Shown in pieces: positions 17,043 through 24,768 of a stretch of DNA of 64,000 nt (position 1 is the first letter of the stretch; the number at the start of each line of letters is the position of its first letter). The position numbers and the translations under genes were made by a program. This DNA is from Dielma fastidiosa (GTDB taxonomy: Bacteria; Bacillota_I; Bacilli_A; Erysipelotrichales; Erysipelotrichaceae): NCBI RefSeq assembly GCF_000313565.1, contig NZ_HE578925.1, positions 325,305-389,304 on the forward strand. The letters run 5' to 3'. A model generated the notes under the pieces. The model saw nothing but the letters and a program-made list of their open reading frames with translations, was not told the DNA's origin and ran no database searches.

Positions 17043-18112
17043 AAAAAACACTTGCTGTACTGACAAGCGCCATGCTGCTGTTAAGCGGCTGTTCCTCTTC
17101 CAATGGCTCCAGTGATGCTGTTGAAAAATATGGTTCAGATACATTAAAGCTCTATAACTGGGGTGCCTATATGGGTGAAGATTTAATTCCTGATTTTGAA
17201 AGAGAGTTTGGTGTAAAGGTTGTTGTAGAATACTTTAATTCCAATGAAGAAATGTATACTAAATTACAGGCCGGTGATTCATATGATGTACTGGTTCCTT
17301 CCGATTACATGATTGAACGTCTGGTTAAAGAAAATATGCTTCAGGAGCTTGATAAATCAATGATTCCTAATCTTGCAAATCTGGCAGAGGGGGTTAAAAA
17401 CCTGCCTTATGATCCAGATAACACTTATTCCGCGCCTTATTTCTGGGGCAGTGTAGGGATTGTATACAATTCAGCCAATGTGCCAAGTGAAAAAGTAGAA
17501 AAAGAGGGTTATGCTATTCTTCAGGATACAGATTACAAGGGCCGCATTTATATGTATGACTCAGAACGTGATTCATTTATGATCGCGCTTAAAAATCTGG
17601 GCTATTCAATGAACAGCTCTGATGATGCTGAAATTCAGGCTGCCTATGAATGGCTGTCACAGATCAACAATACAATGGACCCGGCTTATGTTACCGATGA
17701 GGTTATTGACAACATGGTTAACGGCATGAAGGATCTTGCGGTTGTTTACTCAGGCGATGCTGCTTATATTCTTTCTGAAAATGAAGATATGCGTTATTTC
17801 CAGCCGAATGAGGGAACAAATATCTGGTCTGACGGCATGGTTATTCCAGCGAATGCCAAGAATCCTAAATTAGCTAATGAATTTATCAATTATGTGTTGA
17901 CTTATGAAGCATCATACGGCAATTCTGAAGAAGTTGGCTATGCATCAAGCAATCAGGAAGTATTAGATGATATGACAGCGCCAGGCGGCTTATATGAAGA
18001 CAATGAAGCCTATTTGCCAAGAGTTGGTTATGCTAAAGATGAAGTCTTTGTTTATAATGCGGAAATGGTCAGCAAACTGGCTGAATTATGGCTTAAAGTA
18101 AAGGCTCAGTAA
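17039..18112 (+). CDS. potD: PotD, polyamine-binding lipoprotein
   Basis: This 357-aa substrate-binding protein is anchored outside the membrane. The signal peptide ends in the lipobox LLSGC (Cys18). The mature protein shows family features such as LKLYNWGAYM, VVVEYFNSNEEM and the ligand-pocket region YFWGSVGIVYN. It captures spermidine or putrescine for PotBC; which one is preferred cannot be told by eye. It is the last gene of the operon, four-base overlapped with potC. Confidence 0.93.
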   Translation: MKKTLAVLTSAMLLLSGCSSSNGSSDAVEKYGSDTLKLYNWGAYMGEDLIPDFEREFGVKVVVEYFNSNEEMYTKLQAGDSYDVLVPSDYMIERLVKENMLQELDKSMIPNLANLAEGVKNLPYDPDNTYSAPYFWGSVGIVYNSANVPSEKVEKEGYAILQDTDYKGRIYMYDSERDSFMIALKNLGYSMNSSDDAEIQAAYEWLSQINNTMDPAYVTDEVIDNMVNGMKDLAVVYSGDAAYILSENEDMRYFQPNEGTNIWSDGMVIPANAKNPKLANEFINYVLTYEASYGNSEEVGYASSNQEVLDDMTAPGGLYEDNEAYLPRVGYAKDEVFVYNAEMVSKLAELWLKVKAQ

Positions 18113-18131
18113 AACTGAATAGATAAAAGGG

Positions 18132-18164
18132 GAGCAGAGACAGAAATGTTTTTGCTCTTTTTTT
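18132..18164 (+). terminator. Terminator of the pot operon
   Basis: GAGCA (18132-18136) pairs with TGCTC (18153-18157), extended by weaker pairs, followed by a T-run to 18164. Confidence 0.7.
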
Positions 18165-18185
18165 CTAAAAAAGTGTGAAAAGCTG

Positions 18186-18214
18186 TTGCATTTTCTGATT
18201 AAATTTAATATAAT
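18186..18214 (+). promoter_or_regulatory. Promoter of the tRNA cluster
   Basis: TTGCAT (18186-18191) and TATAAT (18209-18214) have a 17-bp spacer and lie 22 bp before the first tRNA. Confidence 0.8.
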
Positions 18215-18235
18215 AGACGAGCAATGAAAAGTTTT

Positions 18236-18322
18236 GGGGCCGTGGCGAAATAGGCAGACGCAACGGACTTAAAATCCGTTGGGAGCAATCCCGTGGGGGT
18301 TCAAGTCCCCCCGGCCCCACCA
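18236..18322 (+). tRNA. tRNA-Leu (anticodon TAA), copy 1
   Basis: This is an 87-nt class II tRNA. The acceptor GGGGCCG pairs with CGGCCCC, the anticodon loop is CTTAAAA (TAA), and the long variable arm is GGGAGCAATCCC. CCA is encoded. It is identical to the copy at 18427. Confidence 0.95.
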
Positions 18323-18349
18323 TTCATTGTAAAACAATTAAATAGGTAT

Positions 18350-18423
18350 GGTACCATAGCCAAGTGGTAAGGCAATAGACTGCAACTCTGTGATCATCAG
18401 TTCAAATCTGATTGGTACCTCCA
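18350..18423 (+). tRNA. tRNA-Cys (anticodon GCA)
   Basis: This is a 74-nt tRNA. The acceptor GGTACCA pairs with TGGTACC, the anticodon loop CTGCAAC gives GCA, and CCA is encoded. It lies between two identical tRNA-Leu genes. Confidence 0.95.
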
Positions 18424-18426
18424 GTT

Positions 18427-18513
18427 GGGGCCGTGGCGAAATAGGCAGACGCAACGGACTTAAAATCCGTTGGGAGCAATCCCGTGGGGGTTCAAGTCCC
18501 CCCGGCCCCACCA
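18427..18513 (+). tRNA. tRNA-Leu (anticodon TAA), copy 2
   Basis: It is identical to the copy at 18236 over the whole 87 nt, and the match continues slightly on both sides (18425-18516 against 18234-18325). It begins three bases after tRNA-Cys, so the three are one transcript. Confidence 0.95.
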
Positions 18514-18528
18514 TTCGATAGACAGAAG

Positions 18529-18569
18529 CTGTAACAAGTAAGAGTTCCTCTGAAAATTACAGTTTTTTT
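18529..18569 (+). terminator. Terminator of the tRNA cluster
   Basis: CTGTAA (18529-18534) pairs with TTACAG (18557-18562), with a small inner hairpin and a seven-T tract after it. Confidence 0.75.
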
Positions 18570-18589
18570 GTGCTTGAAACAGCCTCCGG

Positions 18590-18618
18590 TTGCTAAGTCA
18601 CTTAAATTCAAGTACAAT
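18590..18618 (+). promoter_or_regulatory. Promoter of zinc-ribbon membrane protein gene
   Basis: TTGCTA (18590-18595) and TACAAT (18613-18618) have a 17-bp spacer. Confidence 0.6.
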
Positions 18619-18641
18619 TAAATAGAAAGCAGGTGATGCTG

Positions 18642-18929
18642 ATGCAATGTCCACAATGCAAAACTAAAATGAAAGTTAAAATGACAGATAAACAGGTTCG
18701 TTGCCCAAACTGCGGCAGGAATTATGAGGTTAAACTGAATACGATAAAAAGTATCGCGCTTATGATTATCTACTGTCTTGTCTTAAGCTCTATTACTTTG
18801 GAATTAGTGAATTATATCAATAACCCATATATTATTCTAATAATCATGATCGCCGGCTTTATACCGGCTAAATATCTGATTCTTTATGTTTTTGTACCGG
18901 TAACACTTAAACCATTATCAAGAAAATAA
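18642..18929 (+). CDS. Zinc-ribbon small membrane protein
   Basis: This 95-aa protein starts at ATG 18642, five bases after AGGTGA; earlier GTG/ATG codons would overlap the ribosome site. An N-terminal zinc ribbon has two CxxC pairs (CPQC and CPNC) within the first 25 residues. Two hydrophobic helices follow (about 33-52 and 56-85). Proteins of this design are common but uncharacterised in Firmicutes. Zinc binding is inferred from the four Cys. Confidence 0.75.
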   Translation: MQCPQCKTKMKVKMTDKQVRCPNCGRNYEVKLNTIKSIALMIIYCLVLSSITLELVNYINNPYIILIIMIAGFIPAKYLILYVFVPVTLKPLSRK

Positions 18930-18986
18930 TTTTCATTCTTCGTGATAGTAAAAAATGGTATAATATGAAAGAAGGGTGTGATCTAA

Positions 18987-19700
18987 ATGGCAGTTGATAA
19001 GAAATATTATTTATTAAAGGATGGGACTGCTTATTTCAGTGATTTTTTATTGGATATCAGCGGTTCAGACTTTATGAATAAAAGCTTAATGAATATTGAA
19101 TTAGGTGAAAAAGCAACACGGATCGGTGAAGAAACATTTGCCGGCAATTATCTGAGAAAAGTTGTTTTTCATAAGAAAATGAAGGTAATTGAAAGCCGTG
19201 CTTTCGCGAATAATAAAATTGAGAAAATTGTGTTTGAACGTGCAGAAATACCACGGATAGCAAAGGATGCCTTTGCCAATAATCCAATCAAACGGATCGT
19301 AGTGCCGTATGCTGGCTATAAATGTTACAGCGGCATGCTGCTTTCCTTGGATCTGCCGGACGGTTATGAGGTGGTTTCTGATATTGCCAATGCTTTTGCT
19401 GAATTAAACGCATCATTAAAGGGCGATGAAATCATCTATATTGAAGTTAAATCAATCTATGGTGAATTATATTGGAAGATAAAGAAGGAATCAAGCTTTA
19501 TTTTTGATACACGGTTGAATCATGATCAGAACGAAGATGACTTCACCGAGATTGTAACTAAAAACGGCAATACAGTATTTATGCATACCGATGAGCATTT
19601 TGACATGATTATCTATGAAAAAGATGAAAATGGTTATAAATCAGTTACCTTTGAAGACTTTGACGGCATCTATTATGAAAAGGGGAAGAACCAATGTTAG
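18987..19700 (+). CDS. BspA-like leucine-rich-repeat protein, cytosolic
   Basis: This 237-aa protein has at least two LRR_5 (BspA-type) units in residues 35-110, seen as TRIGEETFAGNYLRKVVF, VIESRAFANNKIEKIVF and IAKDAFANNPIKRIVVP. The rest is an acidic beta-rich tail with no motif known to me. There is no signal peptide, so unlike most BspA-type surface proteins it should stay inside the cell. Its end overlaps the start of the methyltransferase gene by seven bases. A TATAAT box lies about 25 bp upstream. Function unknown. Confidence 0.7.
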   Translation: MAVDKKYYLLKDGTAYFSDFLLDISGSDFMNKSLMNIELGEKATRIGEETFAGNYLRKVVFHKKMKVIESRAFANNKIEKIVFERAEIPRIAKDAFANNPIKRIVVPYAGYKCYSGMLLSLDLPDGYEVVSDIANAFAELNASLKGDEIIYIEVKSIYGELYWKIKKESSFIFDTRLNHDQNEDDFTEIVTKNGNTVFMHTDEHFDMIIYEKDENGYKSVTFEDFDGIYYEKGKNQC

Positions 19701-20473
19701 TTTGTCCCAAATGCAGACTGCCGCTTGTCAGGCATGAGAAAACATATCACTGTTCAGCAAGGCATTCCTATGATATTGCGAAAAAAGGGTATGTAAATCT
19801 GGTGTTAGGCAATCAGAAAATCAGCGGTGATTCTAAGGAAATGGTTGATGCCAGAACCTTGTTTTTATCTGCTGGTTATTATCAGGTGCTGGCTGATAAA
19901 CTGATTGAACTGCTGAAGGAAATAAAGCCGGATATGCTGATTGACGCAGGCTGCGGAGAGGGCTATTATACAAGACAGTTTCATGATTGCGGCAATCAGA
20001 TCATAGCATTTGATTTAAGCAAACCGGCATTGAATACCGCGGCAAAGCTGGATCAGGATACCATTTATGCGATCGCTTCGATCTTTGATATGCCGATTGG
20101 TGATGCCAGTGCGGATTGCGTGGTCAATATTTTTGCACCGACACCCGTTGATGAGATAAACCGAATCTTGAAAAAGGACGGTATTCTGATTAAGGTAGGG
20201 CCGGGTGCCAAGCATCTGCACGGACTCAAGGAAGTGCTTTATGATGAGGTCTATGACAATGAAGAAGAAAGCGTTGAATTAAAGGGTTTAACGCACATTC
20301 AAAGAGTAAATGTAACAGATCAGATTCATTTAATGTCTAATGATCAGATCAAGGCATTATTCATGATGACGCCTTATTATTGGAAAACGAGCCAGGCATC
20401 CGCAGCTCGCTTGAACACGTTAACCGAATTATCAACTGAAATCGATTTTTTGATTGATTTATATCAAAAATAA
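19694..20473 (+). CDS. RlmA-family 23S rRNA (guanine-N1) methyltransferase
   Basis: This 259-aa protein has the RlmA layout. The N-terminal zinc site is CPKC...C...H within the first 25 residues, followed by YDIAKKGYVNLVL. A class I SAM-binding fold has motif DAGCGEGYYTR near residue 82. Gram-positive members (RlmA-II/TlrB) methylate G748 in the 23S rRNA peptide tunnel and affect macrolide response; Gram-negative ones modify G745. Which base is used here is inferred only from lineage. The start overlaps the LRR gene. Confidence 0.85.
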   Translation: MLVCPKCRLPLVRHEKTYHCSARHSYDIAKKGYVNLVLGNQKISGDSKEMVDARTLFLSAGYYQVLADKLIELLKEIKPDMLIDAGCGEGYYTRQFHDCGNQIIAFDLSKPALNTAAKLDQDTIYAIASIFDMPIGDASADCVVNIFAPTPVDEINRILKKDGILIKVGPGAKHLHGLKEVLYDEVYDNEEESVELKGLTHIQRVNVTDQIHLMSNDQIKALFMMTPYYWKTSQASAARLNTLTELSTEIDFLIDLYQK

Positions 20474-20497
20474 TGTCCGAATTATGACATTTCATTG
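20472..20497 (+). terminator. Weak terminator candidate after rlmA-like gene
   Basis: AATGTC (20472-20477) pairs with GACATT (20486-20491). Only a short T-rich stretch follows, so strength is doubtful. Confidence 0.35.
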
Positions 20498-20515
20498 CCG
20501 ATAAACGAATGGGAC

Positions 20516-20544
20516 TTAACGATAGTTTGTGTAAATTGTATAAT
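20516..20544 (+). promoter_or_regulatory. Distal promoter candidate for prepilin cluster
   Basis: TTAACG (20516-20521) and TATAAT (20539-20544) have a 17-bp spacer. It would give a leader of about 255 nt. I see no known riboswitch in that stretch. Confidence 0.5.
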
Positions 20545-20700
20545 GTAGACGTAAGATTATTGCCTTTAATCTAATCGATATGAATAAATGTAATAATATA
20601 TTTCAACGAGCCTTAATCAGAGTGTTTGCGTCAAATTTAGGGGTTTATGCTGATGAGGTGTCTGTTTGTGCGCATTATTGTTTTATTTATATTTAATCAC

Positions 20701-20729
20701 TTGATGTTATATCCTTTGTGAGATATAAT
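20701..20729 (+). promoter_or_regulatory. Proximal promoter of prepilin cluster
   Basis: TTGATG (20701-20706) and TATAAT (20724-20729) have a 17-bp spacer. A hairpin ACCAAT/ATTGGT (20759-20777) with GGTTTTT after it lies in the short leader and could act as an attenuator. Confidence 0.65.
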
Positions 20730-20809
20730 TATTAAAGGATATGGTTAGCAATGGGTATACCAATCTCAAAAATTGGTGGTTTTTCATGAAAAAACTGGAG
20801 GGTAAGAAA

Positions 20810-21217
20810 ATGAAAAATTTAAAAAACAAAAAAGGTTTTACATTGATTGAATTGATTGTGGTTATTGCTATTTTAGGTATTTTGGCACTGTTCTTGTTGC
20901 CACAGTTCATGGGTTATAGTCAAGATGCGAAATTACAAGTAGCAAAAGCTAATACTCGTACTGTTTGGACAGCTGCAAAAGCTGCGGAGACTACTTCTGA
21001 ATATAAAGAATTTAAAGATTTGACTGCTTTTACAAAAGAAGTAACTGATAAATTAGGTACTTCGTTTACTGTAGCTGACGTAAAAGTCGAAGCTACAAAA
21101 AATGCTGATGGAAAAACTTGGTCATTAACATCAGTTTCATATAAAACTAATGGTGTTACATGTACTTATAAACCATCAGCAGATGAAGATGATATTAAGT
21201 GTACTACAACAGAATAA
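20810..21217 (+). CDS. Type IV prepilin-like protein 1
   Basis: This 135-aa prepilin has a basic leader MKNLKNKKG, then the cleavage motif G/FTLIE and a hydrophobic helix ending in FMGYSQDA. Prepilin peptidase would cut after Gly9, and the mature Glu5 needed for pilus assembly is present. The C-terminus has two Cys 15 residues apart (TCTYKP...KCTTTE), able to close a disulfide loop. I start at ATG 20810 after GGAGGG; the open frame extends upstream but its extra residues do not fit a prepilin leader. It is the first of three related genes in a row. Confidence 0.85.
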   Translation: MKNLKNKKGFTLIELIVVIAILGILALFLLPQFMGYSQDAKLQVAKANTRTVWTAAKAAETTSEYKEFKDLTAFTKEVTDKLGTSFTVADVKVEATKNADGKTWSLTSVSYKTNGVTCTYKPSADEDDIKCTTTE

Positions 21218-21231
21218 TATCTAATCATATA

Positions 21232-21256
21232 GGACATACTTCGGTATGTTCTTTTT
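21232..21256 (+). terminator. Terminator or attenuator between prepilins 1 and 2
   Basis: ACATAC and GTATGT pair around a TTCG tetraloop, followed by TTCTTTTT. It would reduce expression of genes 2 and 3 relative to gene 1. Confidence 0.7.
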
Positions 21257-21269
21257 AAGAGGTAACTTT

Positions 21270-21653
21270 ATGAAAAATAAAAAAGGCTTTACTTTAATTG
21301 AATTGATTGTAGTAATCGCTATCTTGGGGATATTGGCATTATTTTTAGTGCCGCAGTTTATGGGTTATGCAGATGATGCCAAAATGCAGGTTGCTAAAGC
21401 TAATTTACGTACTGTGTGGTCGGCGGCAAAGGCTGTTGAAGTAGCACAACAATATGATACTACTATAAATGCTGATAATTTTAATGAAAAGGTAATAGAA
21501 AAACTTGGCTCGAGTTTTGATGCTGATGAAGTTGATGTCGAGTTTGATGGAGAAAAAGGAATTGTAATTTCTGCCACTTACAGTACTGGTGATTACATAT
21601 GTGATACTATAAACGGAAGTGATATCAACTGTACTATATATAGAGGTGATTGA
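21270..21653 (+). CDS. Type IV prepilin-like protein 2
   Basis: This 127-aa prepilin has the leader MKNKKG, cleavage motif G/FTLIELIVV and mature Glu5. It closely resembles protein 1 through VPQFMGYADDAKMQVAKANLRTVWSAAK. The C-terminus again has two Cys (YICDTINGSDINC). The ATG at 21270 follows AAGAGGTAA; the frame upstream is open only through the terminator. The role in a pilus, pseudopilus or DNA-uptake fibre is unknown because no assembly ATPase, platform protein or prepilin peptidase is encoded here. Confidence 0.85.
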   Translation: MKNKKGFTLIELIVVIAILGILALFLVPQFMGYADDAKMQVAKANLRTVWSAAKAVEVAQQYDTTINADNFNEKVIEKLGSSFDADEVDVEFDGEKGIVISATYSTGDYICDTINGSDINCTIYRGD

Positions 21654-21725
21654 GAAAATGATAAATTAAATAAGCAATAGCTACAAGTAAATATGCTATG
21701 CAGTCTAATTTTCAAGAGGTGACTT

Positions 21726-22109
21726 ATGAAAAATAAAAGAATCAAGAAAATTTTTCCTTTTAAAGGACTGATTATCGCTGTTTCTTTACTCTGTATCTTA
21801 GTCATATTTTTGGGTATACAATTAAGAAATTATTCCAAGGGTGTAAAGGTTCAGGTCGCAAGAGCTAATACACATACGGTCTGGATCGTTGCAGATCAGA
21901 TTCTCTTCACTAAGGAATATGATACAAGAATTACTAAGGATAATTTCACTGAAAAGGTTGCTGAGAAGCTGGGTGCTAGTTTCAGTATTGATCAGATCAG
22001 TATAACTTTAAGCGATGATGGTAAGTCAGTAACATATGTGTCTTATGTTAAAGATGGTATCGCTTGTGAAACATTAGATGGCGAAGATATTCTGTGCGGT
22101 AATTATTGA
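21726..22109 (+). CDS. Prepilin-derived protein lacking the prepilin cleavage site
   Basis: This 127-aa protein is homologous to prepilins 1 and 2 after its membrane helix (KVQVARANTHTVW, TKDNFTEKVAEKLGASF, and the two Cys in ACETLDGEDILC). Its N-terminus, MKNKRIKKIFPFKGLIIAV, has no G/FTLIE motif and no Glu5. It should remain an ordinary single-pass membrane protein with the domain outside. An AAGAGGTGA ribosome site and an intact frame argue against simple decay. It may be an inner-membrane partner or competitor of the true pilins; that is speculation. Confidence 0.75.
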   Translation: MKNKRIKKIFPFKGLIIAVSLLCILVIFLGIQLRNYSKGVKVQVARANTHTVWIVADQILFTKEYDTRITKDNFTEKVAEKLGASFSIDQISITLSDDGKSVTYVSYVKDGIACETLDGEDILCGNY

Positions 22110-22123
22110 TTAAATTCTATTGG

Positions 22124-22155
22124 GAAGGTACATTTCATGTGTATCTTCTTTTTTC
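22124..22155 (+). terminator. Terminator of the prepilin cluster
   Basis: GAAGGTACA (22124-22132) pairs with TGTATCTTC (22140-22148) with one G-T pair. A long T-rich tract follows. Confidence 0.8.
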
Positions 22156-22158
22156 TTC

Positions 22159-22187
22159 TTTTCACTTCTACTATTCTTTGTTATAAT
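22159..22187 (+). promoter_or_regulatory. Promoter of ffh
   Basis: TTTTCA (22159-22164) and a perfect TATAAT (22182-22187) have a 17-bp spacer. The -35 match is poor. Confidence 0.45.
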
Positions 22188-22213
22188 AAATAAAGCTGAA
22201 AGGTGGAGATTTT

Positions 22214-23599
22214 ATGGCGTTTGAATCATTGACGAATCGTTTGAATAAAGCGTTTAGAGATATTACAGGTAAAGGGAAATTAACTGAGAAAAATATGAAT
22301 GACATGCTGCGTGAAGTGCGTATGTCATTATTGGAAGCGGATGTTAACTATAAGGTAGTTAAGGATTTTATCGATCATGTAAAGGAAAAGGCTTTGGGCG
22401 CGGATGTTATGTCTTCGCTGAATCCAAGTCAGATGGTTGTTAAAATCGTACATGATGAGATTGTTGAATTATTAGGTACTTCTGAGGCGTCAATCAATTT
22501 TAAGTCCAGCGGTATTACAACTATCATGATGGTTGGTTTGCAGGGTACTGGTAAAACTACGGCTTCCGCAAAGATTGCGAATGTATTGAAGAAGAAAAAG
22601 GCGAGAAAGCCATTGTTAGTTGCCTGCGATATTGTCCGTCCGGCGGCAATTGAACAGTTAAAGACATTAGGAAACAGCATTGATGTGGAAGTGTATAGTG
22701 AAGGGGCAGATGTACCAGCGCTGACACAGGCTAAAAATGCAATGGAATATGCGAAGGCTAACGGTTATGACACAGTTTTATTTGATACTGCCGGCCGTCT
22801 GCATATTGATGAAGAATTGATGCAGGAGCTTGCGGATATTAAAGAAGCGGTTCAGCCTGATGATATTTTGCTGACCGTTGATGCGATGACCGGTCAGGAT
22901 ATTGTGACCGTAGCGCAAAGCTTTAATGAACAGTTGGCTGTGACAGGTTTAGTTCTCACTAAACTTGACGGTGATTCAAGAGGCGGCGGTATCTTATCTG
23001 TACGTGCAATCACAAATGTTCCTGTGAAGTTTGTTGGTCAGGGTGAAAAGGTTGATGATTTAGATATCTTCTATCCGGATCGTATGGCTGACCGTATCTT
23101 GGGTATGGGTGACATCATGACCTTTGTCGAACAGGCTCAGGAAAAGATGGACATGGAGGAACAGGCTAAAGCGGCTTCTAAAATGATGAGCGGCAAATTT
23201 ACGCTGGATGATATGCTGATGCAGATCCGCCAGATGAATAAGCTGGGCAGTCTTGGCGGCATCATGAAGATGATTCCGGGAATGTCGCAGATGGCCGGTC
23301 AGATCGATGAAGCAAAAGCTGAAGGTCAAATGAAAAAGACAGAAGCGATTATTCTGAGTATGACGATGGAAGAACGTGAAAATCCAGATATACTGCGTGC
23401 TTCACGCAAGAGCCGTATTGCGAAGGGTTCAGGCACTCAGGTTGCGGATATTAATCGTTTAATCAAGCAGTTTGAACAGACTCGTCAAATGATGAAAATG
23501 ATGGGTAATATGGGCAAGAACGGTAAAATGCCGAATATGGGTGCGTTAATGGGTAAAAAGCCTAAGAATAATTTTGGTGGTTTTGGCCGCCGCCGTTAA
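22214..23599 (+). CDS. ffh: Signal recognition particle protein Ffh (SRP54)
   Basis: This 461-aa SRP GTPase has an N domain (1 to about 90) and a G domain with GLQGTGKTT, DTAGRLH and TKLDGDSRGGG. A methionine-rich M domain (about 300-461) ends in GGFGRRR. It binds 4.5S/scRNA and signal sequences and delivers ribosomes to FtsY. In Bacillus, ylxM lies directly upstream; here the upstream gene is a prepilin relative and ylxM sits after ftsY at 53.4 kb. AAAGGTGGAG precedes the ATG. Confidence 0.97.
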   Translation: MAFESLTNRLNKAFRDITGKGKLTEKNMNDMLREVRMSLLEADVNYKVVKDFIDHVKEKALGADVMSSLNPSQMVVKIVHDEIVELLGTSEASINFKSSGITTIMMVGLQGTGKTTASAKIANVLKKKKARKPLLVACDIVRPAAIEQLKTLGNSIDVEVYSEGADVPALTQAKNAMEYAKANGYDTVLFDTAGRLHIDEELMQELADIKEAVQPDDILLTVDAMTGQDIVTVAQSFNEQLAVTGLVLTKLDGDSRGGGILSVRAITNVPVKFVGQGEKVDDLDIFYPDRMADRILGMGDIMTFVEQAQEKMDMEEQAKAASKMMSGKFTLDDMLMQIRQMNKLGSLGGIMKMIPGMSQMAGQIDEAKAEGQMKKTEAIILSMTMEERENPDILRASRKSRIAKGSGTQVADINRLIKQFEQTRQMMKMMGNMGKNGKMPNMGALMGKKPKNNFGGFGRRR

Positions 23600-23616
23600 T
23601 TGAATAAAAAAATAAA

Positions 23617-23650
23617 GATGTTAAGGTAAAAACCTTGACACCTTTTTATT
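23617..23650 (+). terminator. Terminator of ffh, overlapping the rpsP promoter
   Basis: A 10-position stem (23617-23626 with 23633-23642, one mismatch) around TAAAAA is followed by TTTTTATT. Its right arm contains the TTGACA of the next promoter. Confidence 0.75.
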
Positions 23651-23663
23651 TGTATGGTAGAGT
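23635..23663 (+). promoter_or_regulatory. Promoter of rpsP-khpA
   Basis: A perfect TTGACA (23635-23640) and TAGAGT (23658-23663) have a 17-bp spacer. The -35 box sits in the terminator arm of ffh. Confidence 0.7.
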
Positions 23664-23699
23664 AGTATTCGTTAAGTTAACGATTAGGAGGAAATTAAG

Positions 23700-23972
23700 A
23701 TGGCTGTTAAATTAAGATTAAAGAGAATGGGTTCAAAGAAATCTCCATTTTATAGAATTGTTGCTGCTGATTCAAGATCACCAAGAGATGGTAGAATCAT
23801 CGAATCTTTAGGTTATTACAATCCTACAAAAAACCCTGCGGAAGTAAAGATTGATGCTGAATTAGCTATGAAATGGCTGAACAATGGCGCACAACCAAGC
23901 GATACTGTTCGCAACTTACTGTCTAAAGACGGTATCATGAAACGTTTTCACGAAGAAAAAAACGCTAAATAA
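23700..23972 (+). CDS. rpsP: Ribosomal protein S16
   Basis: This 90-aa protein of the 30S subunit begins [31 protein letters not shown] in pattern, which is diagnostic of S16. Length is normal. TTAGGAGGA precedes the ATG. It has its own promoter and is followed two bases later by khpA, the order seen in Bacillus. Confidence 0.97.
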   Translation: MAVKLRLKRMGSKKSPFYRIVAADSRSPRDGRIIESLGYYNPTKNPAEVKIDAELAMKWLNNGAQPSDTVRNLLSKDGIMKRFHEEKNAK

Positions 23973-23974
23973 CA

Positions 23975-24223
23975 ATGATTGATTTCGAAAAGGTTCTATA
24001 TGATCTTTGCAGTCCAATTGTTGATGACAAGGCCAGTTTATCGGTTAAGTTAATGTCAACGTTGGATGAAAAGGAAATCTTGCTTTATGTTTATGCGAAT
24101 AGTGAAGATGTAGCTAGATTAATCGGACGTAAGGGCAGTATGGCTGGTTCTATCCGTCAGATGATGTCAGTTGCTTCCCGCAAGGAAGATAAGAAAATTA
24201 CGATTAAATTTGAATCTTATTAG
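23975..24223 (+). CDS. khpA: KhpA (YlqC), KH-domain RNA-binding protein
   Basis: This 82-aa protein is a single KH domain with the RNA-binding GRKGSMA (GxxG) loop near residue 50. In Firmicutes KhpA pairs with KhpB/Jag and influences cell elongation and small-RNA function. The gene starts two bases after the rpsP stop, the usual rpsP-ylqC arrangement. A terminator overlaps its stop codon, separating it partly from rimM. Confidence 0.92.
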   Translation: MIDFEKVLYDLCSPIVDDKASLSVKLMSTLDEKEILLYVYANSEDVARLIGRKGSMAGSIRQMMSVASRKEDKKITIKFESY

Positions 24224-24247
24224 GATGCTTATCAGCATCCTATTTTT
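24221..24247 (+). terminator. Terminator after khpA
   Basis: TAGGATGC and GCATCCTA pair perfectly around TTATCA, followed by TTTTT. It overlaps the stop codon. rimM starts only about 20 bp later, so partial read-through is likely. Confidence 0.8.
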
Positions 24248-24264
24248 AAAGAGGAGGAATCATG

Positions 24265-24768
24265 ATGCAGATTGAAATTGGAAAAATCATCAATACTCAT
24301 GGTATTAAGGGTGAACTTAAAATCATCAGCAGTACGGATTTTGAAGAAGAGCGTTTTGCTGTCGGCAATACGGTAAATATTCAATTCGGCAAGGAACTGG
24401 TGCCAATGGAAGTGGCTAGTTTTCGGCGTCATAAAGGATGTCTTCTCGTAGCTTTCAAAGATTTGCTGAATATTAATTTTGTTGAGAAATATAAGGGCTG
24501 TGTAATTAGTGTTGATTCTGATGAACTGCAAAAGCTTGATGAGGATGAGGTGTATTTTTATCAGCTGCTGGATTGTCAGGTAGTGGATGAAGAAGAAAAT
24601 GAATTAGGTAAGGTAGTAGAAATCATTGAAACGTTGGCGCATGATACGTTAAGGGTGCGCAATGCTGAAGGTAAAGAAGTGCTGATTCCTTATGTGGATG
24701 CCTTTATTGTTGATGTGGATGTTGAGTTGAAGAAGATTGTCGTGCATGTGATTGAGGGGCTGCTATGA
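24265..24768 (+). CDS. rimM: Ribosome maturation factor RimM
   Basis: This 167-aa protein assists late assembly of the 30S head. The N-terminal beta-barrel starts IEIGKIINTHGIKGELKI, the RimM signature, and a PRC-barrel follows from about residue 95 (FYQLLDCQVVDEEENELGKV). Two adjacent ATGs, 24262 and 24265, are possible; the second has better spacing (7 nt) from GAGGAGG. It overlaps trmD by four bases (ATGA). Confidence 0.95.
   Translation: MQIEIGKIINTHGIKGELKIISSTDFEEERFAVGNTVNIQFGKELVPMEVASFRRHKGCLLVAFKDLLNINFVEKYKGCVISVDSDELQKLDEDEVYFYQLLDCQVVDEEENELGKVVEIIETLAHDTLRVRNAEGKEVLIPYVDAFIVDVDVELKKIVVHVIEGLL

Noticed and set aside
18236..18513. Repeats that might be read as a CRISPR-like array
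   Set aside because: The two repeats are complete tRNA-Leu genes separated by tRNA-Cys.
20650..20657. CTGATGAG resembling the hammerhead ribozyme core
   Set aside because: No GAAA core element or matching stems follow within the required distance.
20545..20700. Possible c-di-GMP riboswitch before the prepilins
   Set aside because: None of the conserved c-di-GMP-I or -II sequence blocks could be found.
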